Shown in pieces: positions 8,908 through 16,077 of a DNA stretch of 64,000 nucleotides (its first letter is position 1; every line of letters starts with the position of its first letter). The position numbers and the translations under genes are program-made. Below the pieces are notes generated by a model that saw nothing but the letters and a program-made list of their open reading frames with translations, did no database searches and was not told the origin of the DNA. Source of the DNA: Nocardioides allogilvus (lineage in GTDB: Bacteria; Actinomycetota; Actinomycetes; Propionibacteriales; Nocardioidaceae); assembly GCF_003047285.1 (NCBI RefSeq), contig NZ_PZYX01000006.1, positions 62,001-126,000 of the forward strand, written 5' to 3'.

Positions 8908-8934
8908 TTCCACTCGCACGAGTGGAAGTTCATC
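8908..8934. repeat. Palindromic repeat, copy 2
   Basis: Second copy of the unit, 64 bases downstream of the first. Here 8908-8927 is a perfect inverted repeat (9-bp arms, CA loop). The base change between copies (C to T) restores pairing in the stem. Confidence 0.7.
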
Positions 8935-8972
8935 GGCGGCGAGGGCAGGGCCGCACGGCCCGGCCTGACCGC

Positions 8973-8978
8973 TACCCT
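8973..8978 (+). promoter_or_regulatory. -10 box TACCCT of the DUF952 gene
   Basis: TACCCT ends six bases before the GTG at 8985, consistent with a leaderless mRNA. Confidence 0.4.
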
Positions 8979-8984
8979 CGCCCG

Positions 8985-9521
8985 GTGACCTCACCCCCAG
9001 ACAGGCGGATCTACCACATCGCGACGCGCGCCGACTGGCTCGAGGCGAGGCGGACGGGCGCGTACACGACGTCCACCGCGGGTCGCACCCTCGACGAGGA
9101 GGGCTTCATCCACGCCTCGCGTCGCGAGCAGGTGCAGGCCGTCTTCGAGCGCTACTACGCCACGGCGGGCGAGCCGCTCGTCCTGCTCGTCATCGACCCC
9201 GCGCGACTCGAGTCCGAGGTCCGCGTCGAAGAGGTCGGCGACGACACCTACCCGCACGTCTACGGCCCGATCACGCCCGCAGCAGTGGTGGACGTGCTGC
9301 CGCTGGACAAGCGCGGGGGCACCGAGGCGCTCCTGGCCATCTATGCCCGCGAGATCGCCGTCCGGGTCGGCCTGGCCATCCTCGCGATGCTCATGGCGTA
9401 CGGCGGAGCCGAGATCGGCGACGCCGTGTCGGACGCCGAGGGCGCCCCGCTCGTGGGAGCCGTCGCCGGGCTCGCGCTGGGGCTGGCGCTGATGGTCGTC
9501 GTGCTGCGCCGCAGGGCCTGA
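8985..9521 (+). CDS. DUF952 domain protein with C-terminal membrane segments
   Basis: A 178-residue protein. The first 115 residues form a DUF952 domain (IYHIATRADWLEAR, GFIHASRREQVQAVFERYY, YPHVYGPI), a fold related to ADP-ribosyl-handling proteins but of unproven function. Two hydrophobic helices follow, at about 128-145 and 155-174, with a basic tail, so the domain is probably tethered to the inner face of the membrane. The GTG at 8985 is used because translation upstream reads through the palindromic repeat and is not protein-like, and because a -10 box lies six bases away. Confidence 0.75.
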   Translation: MTSPPDRRIYHIATRADWLEARRTGAYTTSTAGRTLDEEGFIHASRREQVQAVFERYYATAGEPLVLLVIDPARLESEVRVEEVGDDTYPHVYGPITPAAVVDVLPLDKRGGTEALLAIYAREIAVRVGLAILAMLMAYGGAEIGDAVSDAEGAPLVGAVAGLALGLALMVVVLRRRA

Positions 9522-9586
9522 TCACGTCGGACATAACCTGACGCCGAATCAGGTCGTTGACCCACCGACGAAAGGTCGGTCAACCG

Positions 9587-11446
9587 ATGACGCGCTCCCA
9601 GCCCAGGTCAATTGCCATCGCGATCGCCGCGCTCCTGTGCCTGGCCGGTGGCCTGCTGGCGCTCTCGGGGGCACCCGCGTCGGCACACGAGGAGCGCCCG
9701 GCCGTCTTCCCCGACGGCTCGGGCTCGGTGCCGACTTTCCTGGGCCTGGACAATCCGCGACAGCGCGTGGTGTGTCGGCCCGACAGCGACGAACGCATCG
9801 CGCGCATGAAGGCGGGCGCGCTGAAGCGGCGCAACCAGTCGCTGCTGCGGCAGTGCGAGTTCCACTCCATCCAGGACGCCATCGACTCGATCAGCAAGCG
9901 TCGCACCTCGGTCTACGTCCTGCCCGGGCGCTACCTCGAGGCCAAGCACGCCTCCTCCGCTCGCAGCGACTACTGCTCGCACCTGCGGACCGAGTCGAAC
10001 GACCCGCTGGACGTCTCGCAGTACATCGGCAGCATCGCCTCCAGCCTCTCCGCGGAGGAGGCGGCCGACGCCGGGGAGAGCAACCCGATCGCGCTGTCCT
10101 ACGCAGACCAGCGGCGTTGCGCCCACAACCTCAACCTGATCGCGCTGTTCGGCGACCGCACACCCGCCGACGACGACATCGCCTGCGACAGCCACTTCTG
10201 CGGCACCCAGGTCGTGGGCACGGGACGCCGGATGACCGACGTGCTCGTGGACAATCGCTTCAGCAAGCTCAACGCGTTCCGCGCCGATCGAGCCGGCGGT
10301 GTCTACCTCCGCAACATGACGTTCCAGCAGGCCGAGTTCAACGCCGTCTACATCCTCGAGACCGACGGCTTCGTCGTGGACCGGGTGCTGACCCGCGGCA
10401 ACGACGAGTACGGCGTGCTGGCGTTCGCGAGCGACCACGGCCTCATCAAGGACTCCGAGGCCTACTACAACGGTGACTCAGGGATCTACCCCGGCTCGGG
10501 CAGCGACCTGAACGGCGACAACCCCGACTTCGAGGTCTCCCGCTACGCCATCGAGATCCGCAACAACCGCAGCCACCACAACGCGCTGGGCTACTCCGGC
10601 ACGGCCGGCAACTCGATCTGGGCCCACCACAACAAGTTCTACGCCAACGCCACCGGCATCGCGACCGACTCGCTGTTCCCCGGACACCCGGGCCTCCCCC
10701 AGGACCACGCGCGCTGGAACCGCAACGAGATCTACAGCAACAACATCAACTGGTACGAGAAGTTCGTCGACACCGGTGTCTGCGCGAAGCCGATGGAACA
10801 GCGCGGCTACCTCGACGGCACCGTCTGTCCGGTCATCCCGACGCCGGTCGGGACCGGCGTGCTCATCGCCGGAGGCAACTTCAACTCCACGGACCACAAC
10901 TGGATCTACGACAACTGGCGCTACGGCACCATGCAGTTCTGGGTGCCCGCCCCGCTCCGTGACGAGTTCGACCCGCAGAAGCTCTTCGACACCTCGCACG
11001 GCAACCGCACCTTCGACAACCAGATGGGACTCGCGAAGGACGGCACCATCGCGCACAACGGCTCGGACCACTGGTGGGACGACCAGGGCACTGGCAACTG
11101 CTGGGAGGGCAACGCCTACTCCCGAGGCGCGCAGACCGACAACTTCACGATCCAGCCCCCCGGGTGCGCCGACGGCGGTTCGGTGCTCACGCCCGGGCTC
11201 CCGGTCAAGGACGCCGGGTTCTTGACCTGCAGCCAGTACGACCGCAACGACGAGGTCCTGCGTCACCCACCCGGCTGCGAATGGTTCGACACCCCCGCCA
11301 AGCCGACCGCGGCGGCGCCTGCGCGGGCCACGTCGCAGCCGGCCGGACGGAAGGTCGCGCCCGCGGCGCCGTACCTCGGGGTGCTCCCCGGGCTGCTGTT
11401 CGTCGCCGGGCTGGGGATGGTGCGCCGTGCCAGGCGTCGGTCGTAG
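9587..11446 (+). CDS. Secreted right-handed beta-helix protein with C-terminal membrane anchor
   Basis: A 619-residue exported protein. A signal peptide covers roughly residues 1-33 (hydrophobic IAIAIAALLCLAGGLLAL, cleavage likely after ASA). The middle shows parallel beta-helix rungs (VYLRNMTFQQAEFNAVYILE, VVDRVLTRGNDEYGVLAF, LIKDSEAYYNGDSGIY) typical of polysaccharide-active or surface-binding proteins. Near the end, an Ala/Pro-rich linker leads to a hydrophobic segment (LGVLPGLLFVAGLGMV) and a basic RRARRRS tail, a membrane-retention signal without LPxTG. ATG 9587 is preceded by GAAAGG at SD distance. It overlaps the next exported protein by 20 bases, implying coupled translation. The substrate is unknown. 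Confidence 0.8.
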   Translation: MTRSQPRSIAIAIAALLCLAGGLLALSGAPASAHEERPAVFPDGSGSVPTFLGLDNPRQRVVCRPDSDERIARMKAGALKRRNQSLLRQCEFHSIQDAIDSISKRRTSVYVLPGRYLEAKHASSARSDYCSHLRTESNDPLDVSQYIGSIASSLSAEEAADAGESNPIALSYADQRRCAHNLNLIALFGDRTPADDDIACDSHFCGTQVVGTGRRMTDVLVDNRFSKLNAFRADRAGGVYLRNMTFQQAEFNAVYILETDGFVVDRVLTRGNDEYGVLAFASDHGLIKDSEAYYNGDSGIYPGSGSDLNGDNPDFEVSRYAIEIRNNRSHHNALGYSGTAGNSIWAHHNKFYANATGIATDSLFPGHPGLPQDHARWNRNEIYSNNINWYEKFVDTGVCAKPMEQRGYLDGTVCPVIPTPVGTGVLIAGGNFNSTDHNWIYDNWRYGTMQFWVPAPLRDEFDPQKLFDTSHGNRTFDNQMGLAKDGTIAHNGSDHWWDDQGTGNCWEGNAYSRGAQTDNFTIQPPGCADGGSVLTPGLPVKDAGFLTCSQYDRNDEVLRHPPGCEWFDTPAKPTAAAPARATSQPAGRKVAPAAPYLGVLPGLLFVAGLGMVRRARRRS

Positions 11447-11987
11447 GCGACTCGCCGGGCTGGTCGGCCTGCCGGCCGCGCTGCTGCTCGCGGGCGGCGT
11501 CGCCGTGGCGACCACCGGCAGCAGCGAGCCCGGTCACCTGCGGGCCATCGGGCCGGTCTCGGTGACCGGCACCGAGGGGACCGGCGTGTTCGAGATCGGC
11601 GACCGCACCATCCGCCAGGTCCGGTACGCCGACCGATCGGCGCTCGCCTACAGCTTCGTGCTGCACAACGGGACCGGCGACGACACGCACCTGCACTCCG
11701 ACGCGGCAGACCAGACCGGCACCCGGCTGTTCCACTTCGCGGGGCTCACCGCCGACGGCGCGAACGCGTTCGTGGTGCCGGCCGGGGAGTCACGCAGCGT
11801 GACCCTGACGCTGACCATGAGTGGGTGCGAGACCCTCGCTGCGCGCTCTGGAAGCTTCTACGACACCGTGGTGCTGCGCACCGAGGACGGAACGGTCGAG
11901 CTCGACCTGCCCGAGGAACTGCACACGGGCTCACCGCGGGAGGCCGCGTGCCCCGACTCGACGGCCACGTCGCGACCGCAGGGATGA
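11427..11987 (+). CDS. Exported protein of unknown function, partner of the beta-helix protein
   Basis: A 186-residue protein starting at a GTG inside the end of the beta-helix gene. A basic N-terminus (GRRRLAG) and hydrophobic stretch (LVGLPAALLLAGGVAVAT) form a signal peptide or anchor. The rest is a beta-rich domain (SLIKE: AYSFVLHNGTGDDTHL, RSVTLTLTMSGCE) with two Cys in the mature part that could pair. I do not recognise the family. The 20-base overlap suggests it is made together with the upstream surface protein and may assist or cover it. The gene ends one base from the convergent small Cys-rich gene. Confidence 0.65.
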   Translation: MPGVGRRRLAGLVGLPAALLLAGGVAVATTGSSEPGHLRAIGPVSVTGTEGTGVFEIGDRTIRQVRYADRSALAYSFVLHNGTGDDTHLHSDAADQTGTRLFHFAGLTADGANAFVVPAGESRSVTLTLTMSGCETLAARSGSFYDTVVLRTEDGTVELDLPEELHTGSPREAACPDSTATSRPQG

Positions 11988-11988
11988 C

Positions 11989-12183
11989 TCAGGCGGCCTT
12001 CTTGCCGGCCTTCTTCATCTTGGACTTCTTCACCTTCACGAGCTTGCGCTTGTGCACGGTGTAGCCGTCGGGCAGCGTGCCTTCCTTGAGCATGCGCAGG
12101 GGGCAGCGGTTGCACTTCGTCCTGGAGACGCAGCACTCCTTCTTCGGAAGCTTCGCGACCTTGCCGCTCTTGCCCTTGCCCAT
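11989..12183 (-). CDS. Small Lys-rich, four-Cys protein under an iron-box-like operator
   Basis: A 64-residue, strongly basic protein. The N-terminal MGKGKSGKVAKLPKK is followed by a compact Cys motif, CC-x5-C-x2-C (CCVSRTKCNRC), and a C-terminal tail rich in Lys (KRKLVKVKKSKMKKAGKKAA). The four clustered Cys could bind Zn or an Fe-S centre, and the charge suggests contact with nucleic acid or membrane; both are inferences and I recognise no named family. The ATG is supported by a TATCGT -10 box 7 bases upstream. A 19-base site similar to the DtxR/IdeR iron box sits just before that box, so expression is probably iron-responsive. The upstream phosphatase gene ends 51 bases before its start, but this gene has its own promoter. 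Confidence 0.75.
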   Translation of the reverse strand: MGKGKSGKVAKLPKKECCVSRTKCNRCPLRMLKEGTLPDGYTVHKRKLVKVKKSKMKKAGKKAA

Positions 12184-12190
12184 GATTGGC

Positions 12191-12196
12191 ACGATA
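12191..12196 (-). promoter_or_regulatory. -10 box TATCGT of the small Cys-rich gene
   Basis: Reading leftward, TATCGT is followed by 7 bases and then the ATG at 12183. Confidence 0.5.
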
Positions 12197-12202
12197 CCCG
12201 AA

Positions 12203-12221
12203 GAAGGCTTGCCTTACCTAA
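12203..12221 (-). promoter_or_regulatory. Iron-box-like operator (DtxR/IdeR type)
   Basis: On the minus strand the site reads TTAGGTAAGGCAAGCCTTC. It agrees with the 19-bp DtxR/IdeR consensus TTAGGTTAGGCTAACCTAA at 14 positions by my count. It covers the -35 to spacer region of the 12183 gene promoter, the right place for repression by an iron-loaded regulator. No regulator of this family is encoded in the window. Confidence 0.55.
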
Positions 12222-12234
12222 GGTGTCCCGCACC

Positions 12235-12849
12235 TCACATCGGGAGCTGCTCGCCCGCCCAGGAGCGCACGATCCAGCCGTCCGCGTCCGCGGCGAGCTC
12301 GACCACGCCGCAGTTGGCCAGCGGTCGCGACAGCGGGAAGCGACGCTCGAGGTTGCGTGCGAGGTTGGGGATCGCCGTACAGATCGCGCCGCCGTGGCTG
12401 ATCACGAGCACGGCCTCGCCGCGGTAGCGGTCGGCCGCCTCCTCCAGCACGCCGCACACCCGCGCCACCACCTCGGAGCCCGACTCACCCCCGGGGACCG
12501 GCGTGTCCAGCCTGCCGTCGATCCAGTCGTCGAAGACGGGCCGGAAGGGATCGGGGTCCGCCGGCTGTCCGGCGTGCGAACCGACTCCGAACTCGCGGAG
12601 GTCGTGCCGGACGGTGACCCCGACGCCAAGGCGCGCGGCGATGATCTCGCCCGTCTGCACGGCCCGCGACATCGAGCTCGTGTAGACGTGCGCGATCCGC
12701 TGCCCCGCGAGCGCGTCCGCCAGCCCCAGCGCCTGCTCGCGCCCGAGCAGGCTCAGGCTGCCGCCGGCGTCGGAGAGCAGCTCGGACTCGTAGTCGGCTT
12801 CACCGTGCCGGGCCACGAACACCCGGGCGGCACACTGCAGGTCACCCAT
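12235..12849 (-). CDS. Histidine phosphatase family (phosphoglycerate mutase-like) protein
   Basis: A 204-residue protein with the RHG catalytic motif at residues 14-16 (VARHGEADY), the second-half motif ISHGG near residue 150, and acidic and Arg residues in between (TSSMSRAVQTGEII) as in the PGAM branch of the family. Such enzymes remove phosphate from small molecules or proteins through a phospho-histidine; the substrate is not predictable here. The ATG has a TAGGGT -10 box 7 bases upstream. It lies 17 bases from the end of the meaA gene, same strand, but its own promoter suggests separate expression. Confidence 0.85.
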   Translation of the reverse strand: MGDLQCAARVFVARHGEADYESELLSDAGGSLSLLGREQALGLADALAGQRIAHVYTSSMSRAVQTGEIIAARLGVGVTVRHDLREFGVGSHAGQPADPDPFRPVFDDWIDGRLDTPVPGGESGSEVVARVCGVLEEAADRYRGEAVLVISHGGAICTAIPNLARNLERRFPLSRPLANCGVVELAADADGWIVRSWAGEQLPM

Positions 12850-12856
12850 GCAGGCG

Positions 12857-12862
12857 ACCCTA
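12857..12862 (-). promoter_or_regulatory. -10 box TAGGGT of the histidine phosphatase gene
   Basis: TAGGGT on the minus strand lies 7 bases before the ATG at 12849, overlapping the gap after meaA. Confidence 0.45.
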
Positions 12863-12866
12863 TCGA

Positions 12867-14906
12867 TCAGGCGAGGTCGTTGGCCTTCCGGATGACGTCG
12901 ACAATGCCACCCATGATCGCGGTCAGCCCGAAGTCCTTGGGCGTGTAGACGGCCGCGACGCCCTGCTCCATCAGGCGCTTGCCGTCGGACTCGGGGATGA
13001 TGCCGCCGACGATCACCGGGATGTCGTCGAGACCCGCCTCACGCAGCCCGGCGAGCACGTCGGGCACCAGCTCCATGTGGGAGCCGGAGAGGATCGACAG
13101 GCCGACGCAGTGCACGTCCTCGGCGATGGCCGCCGCGACGATCTGCTCCGGCGTCAGGCGGATGCCCTGGTAGATGACCTCGAAGCCGGCGTCGCGGGCG
13201 CGGACGGCGACCTGCTCGGCACCGTTGCTGTGACCGTCGAGCCCGGGCTTGCCGACGAGCAGGCGGAGCCGACCACCGAGCTCCTCACCCGTGGCCGTGA
13301 CCTTCTCGCGGACGGCGGTGAGCTCGGCACCGGCCTCGACCACGCCGACCGCGCCGGAGACACCGGTGGGAGCACGGAACTCGCCGAACACCTCGCGCAG
13401 CGTGCCGGCCCACTCCCCCGTGGTGGCGCCCGCGCGGGCCGCGGCCAAGGTGGCGTGCATCAGGTTCTTGTCGGTCTTGGCCTCCGCCGCCAGCGCCTCC
13501 AGCGCCGCGGTGACCGCAGCCTCGTCGCGCTGCTCCTTCCACGCCGTGACCGAGTCACGCGCCGTCTGCTCGGCCTTGGGGTCGGCAGCCATGATCGCGT
13601 CGTCGAGGTTCGCCGTCAGCGGCGACGGCTCGGTCGTGTCGAACTTGTTCACCCCGACGATGATCTCCTCGCCGGCCTCGATCCGGGCCCGGCGAGCCGC
13701 GTGGGCGCTGACCAGCGCCTGCTTCATGTAGCCGGACTCGACGGCCGCGATCGCGCCGCCCATGGCCTGCACGCGGTCGATCTCGGCCTTGGCACCCTCG
13801 ACCAGCGAGGCCACCTTGGCGGCGATGACGTGCGAGCCGTCGAAGATGTCGTCGTACTCCAGCAGGTCGGACTCGAAGGCGAGCACCTGCTGCAGCCGCA
13901 GCGACCACTGCTGGTCCCACGGCCGCGGGAGGCCGAGGGCCTCGTTCCACGCCGGCAGCTGTACGGCGCGGGCGCGCGCGTTCTTCGACAGCGTGACGCC
14001 GAGCATCTCGAGCACGATGCGCTGCACGTTGTTCTCGGGCTGGGCCTCGGTGAGGCCGAGCGAGTTGACCTGGACGCCGTAGCGGAAGCGGCGCATCTTC
14101 TCGTCCTGCACGCCGTAGCGCTCGCGGGTGATCTCGTCCCACAGCTGCACGAAGGCCCGCATCTTGCAGGTCTCTTCGACGAAGCGGACACCGGCATTGA
14201 CGAAGAAGGAGATCCGGCCGACGACCTTCTCGAAGTCGTCCTCGGAGACCTGCCCGGAGTTCCTGACCTGGTCGAGCACGGCGATCGCCGTGCACAACGC
14301 GTAGGCGAGCTCCTGGGTAGGCGTCGCGCCGGCCTCCTGGAGGTGGTAGCTGCAGATGTTGATCGGGTTCCACTTGGGGATCTCGTGGACCGTGTAGGCG
14401 ATCATGTCGCTGATCAGGCGCAGAGAGTGCTCGGGCGGGAAGACGTAGGTCCCGCGCGAGAGGTATTCCTTGATGATGTCGTTCTGGGTCGTGCCGGCGA
14501 GCTGGGCGGCGACCTCACGAACGTCGACGCCGGGGTTCTGCTCCTCGGCGGCGACCTGGTACATCGCGAGCATCCACATCGCGGTGGCGTTGATCGTCAT
14601 CGAGGTGTTCATCCCGGTCAACGGGATGTCCTCGAACAGGCGCCGCATCTCCCCGAGGTGCGGGATCGGCACGCCGACCTTGCCGACCTCGCCGCGGCTC
14701 AGCGGGGAGTCGGGGTCGTAGCCCGTCTGCGTGGGCAGGTCGAAGGCGACACTGAGGCCGGTCTGGCCCTTGGCCAGGTTGCCGCGGTAGAGCGCGTTGG
14801 ACGCAGCGGCCGTGGAGTGGCCGGCATAGGTCCGCATCACCCACGGGCGATCCTTCTCGGGGCGTGCCGCCTCGGCGGGCGTGGCGTCGACCTGCTTGTC
14901 AGTCAT
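12867..14906 (-). CDS. meaA: Coenzyme B12-dependent mutase MeaA (ethylmalonyl-CoA mutase)
   Basis: A 679-residue single-chain acyl-CoA mutase. The N-terminal substrate-binding barrel carries MRTYAGHSTA, YRGNLAKGQTGLSVAFDLPT and EYLSRGTYVFPP, wording typical of MeaA/Ecm rather than methylmalonyl-CoA mutase (which has YAGFSTA). The C-terminal cobalamin domain has GLDGHSNG, with D557-x-H559-x-x-G for base-off B12 binding, and later LSILSGSH and VIVGGIIP. Ethylmalonyl-CoA mutase converts ethylmalonyl-CoA to methylsuccinyl-CoA in the ethylmalonyl-CoA pathway of acetate assimilation. The ATG at 14906 is chosen because a TACTCT -10 box lies six bases upstream. The crotonyl-CoA carboxylase/reductase partner is not in the window. 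An adenosyltransferase for its cofactor is 0.5 kb away. Confidence 0.9.
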   Translation of the reverse strand: MTDKQVDATPAEAARPEKDRPWVMRTYAGHSTAAASNALYRGNLAKGQTGLSVAFDLPTQTGYDPDSPLSRGEVGKVGVPIPHLGEMRRLFEDIPLTGMNTSMTINATAMWMLAMYQVAAEEQNPGVDVREVAAQLAGTTQNDIIKEYLSRGTYVFPPEHSLRLISDMIAYTVHEIPKWNPINICSYHLQEAGATPTQELAYALCTAIAVLDQVRNSGQVSEDDFEKVVGRISFFVNAGVRFVEETCKMRAFVQLWDEITRERYGVQDEKMRRFRYGVQVNSLGLTEAQPENNVQRIVLEMLGVTLSKNARARAVQLPAWNEALGLPRPWDQQWSLRLQQVLAFESDLLEYDDIFDGSHVIAAKVASLVEGAKAEIDRVQAMGGAIAAVESGYMKQALVSAHAARRARIEAGEEIIVGVNKFDTTEPSPLTANLDDAIMAADPKAEQTARDSVTAWKEQRDEAAVTAALEALAAEAKTDKNLMHATLAAARAGATTGEWAGTLREVFGEFRAPTGVSGAVGVVEAGAELTAVREKVTATGEELGGRLRLLVGKPGLDGHSNGAEQVAVRARDAGFEVIYQGIRLTPEQIVAAAIAEDVHCVGLSILSGSHMELVPDVLAGLREAGLDDIPVIVGGIIPESDGKRLMEQGVAAVYTPKDFGLTAIMGGIVDVIRKANDLA

Positions 14907-14912
14907 GAGCAC

Positions 14913-14918
14913 AGAGTA
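14913..14918 (-). promoter_or_regulatory. -10 box TACTCT of meaA
   Basis: Minus-strand TACTCT ends six bases before ATG 14906 and abuts the alternative GTG at 14912, which it argues against. Confidence 0.45.
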
Positions 14919-14971
14919 TGGCCAGCGTTACCCATGAGTCACCGGATGGAAATGTGAAGAACCCCACCCGG

Positions 14972-15280
14972 TCAGGCGCTGGCGGCGGCCCGCTCGACCT
15001 CGAAGGAGTGCGCGAGCCGGGACAGGTGCATCATCCGTCGCACCGAGGGACCGCAGTTGCGCAGGGTGAGGTGGTGTCCCGCGCGAGTGGCCTGACGGGT
15101 CGCGACGGCCAGCACGCGCAGTGCTGTGACGTCGATGGTCCCCACCTCGGCCATGTCGACGACGACGTCCTGCTCGCAGCCCTCGAGCCGCTCGTAGATG
15201 GCGCTACGCACCACGAAGGTGCTGCGCACGTCGAAGTCTCCGTGCAGAACCAGTGTCATGCCGTCGAACGTGATGTCCAT
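14972..15280 (-). CDS. STAS-domain protein (anti-sigma factor antagonist type)
   Basis: A 102-residue single STAS domain: starting strands (MDITFDGMTLVLHGDFDVRS), the central VVVDMAEVGTIDVTALRVL and a final helix. In SpoIIAA/RsbV proteins the loop carries a phosphorylatable Ser in a DSSG-like motif; here it is D50-V-T52-A, so Thr52 is the only candidate and the usual Ser is missing. Start ATG 15280 has AAGGGG about 9 bases upstream, so this gene uses a ribosome site rather than a leaderless start. It may bind an anti-sigma factor of the SigF type, but no partner is adjacent. Confidence 0.75.
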   Translation of the reverse strand: MDITFDGMTLVLHGDFDVRSTFVVRSAIYERLEGCEQDVVVDMAEVGTIDVTALRVLAVATRQATRAGHHLTLRNCGPSVRRMMHLSRLAHSFEVERAAASA

Positions 15281-15432
15281 GGTGGTGCCCCTTGTGTCCC
15301 GAGATTGGACTTTGCCGTTCCCCCCGGAGCCGCGCAGCGGAGTGACCGTCGTCACGACTATGACGCAGTGATACCCGGAGGCGTTGCATTCATGCCACAC
15401 CTTTTCGGTGTGTCTCACGGGCTGGGCCCCAC

Positions 15433-15438
15433 TAGGCT
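15433..15438 (+). promoter_or_regulatory. -10 box TAGGCT of the adenosyltransferase gene
   Basis: TAGGCT lies 7 bases before the ATG at 15446. Confidence 0.5.
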
Positions 15439-15445
15439 CACCGTC

Positions 15446-16027
15446 ATGGTCAACCTCACGCGCATCTACACCCGTACCGGCGACGCCGGCTCCACCCGCC
15501 TGGGTGACATGAGCGAGACCACGAAGAACGATCTCCGGCTCCACGCCTATGCCGATGTGGACGAGGCCAACGCCACCATCGGACTGGCACTGGCGCAGGG
15601 TCGGCTCGACGACGATGTCGTCAAGGTCCTCACCCACGTCCAGAACGACCTCTTCGACGTCGGCGCCGATTTCTGCACGCCGGTGGTCGAGGATCCCGAG
15701 TTCCCGCCGCTGCGGATCGAGCAGGACTACGTCGACCGGCTCGAGGCCTGGTGCGACCACTACAACGAGCATCTGCCCAACCTCCGCTCGTTCATCCTCA
15801 ACGGCGGCACCGAGGGCGCGGCCCTGCTGCACGTCGCCCGCACCGTCATCCGCCGGGCCGAGCGGTCGGCCTGGGCGGCCTACGCCGAGCACGGCGAGTC
15901 CATGAACAAGCTGGCGATCACCTACCTCAACCGCCTCTCCGACCTCGTCTTCATCCTCGCGCGCCACGCCAACCGCGAGGACGGCGACGTGCTGTGGGTG
16001 CCGGGCGGCGAGCGCTCGACCGACTGA
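15446..16027 (+). CDS. PduO-type ATP:cob(I)alamin adenosyltransferase
   Basis: A 193-residue helical-bundle enzyme. It starts with the ATP-binding segment RIYTRTGDAGSTRLGD (residues 6-21), then AYADVDEANATIGLAL, and has the signature RTVIRRAERSAW near residue 130 and YLNRLSDLVFILAR close to the end. It transfers the adenosyl group of ATP to cob(I)alamin to make adenosylcobalamin, the cofactor needed by B12 mutases such as MeaA. Homologues occur next to the atp locus in mycobacteria, which fits this position. Leaderless-type promoter at 15433-15438. Confidence 0.92.
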   Translation: MVNLTRIYTRTGDAGSTRLGDMSETTKNDLRLHAYADVDEANATIGLALAQGRLDDDVVKVLTHVQNDLFDVGADFCTPVVEDPEFPPLRIEQDYVDRLEAWCDHYNEHLPNLRSFILNGGTEGAALLHVARTVIRRAERSAWAAYAEHGESMNKLAITYLNRLSDLVFILARHANREDGDVLWVPGGERSTD

Positions 16028-16077
16028 CCTTTCCATTCCCGACCACCGCGAGACGCACTGCTGGTGCCTGCGCCTGG

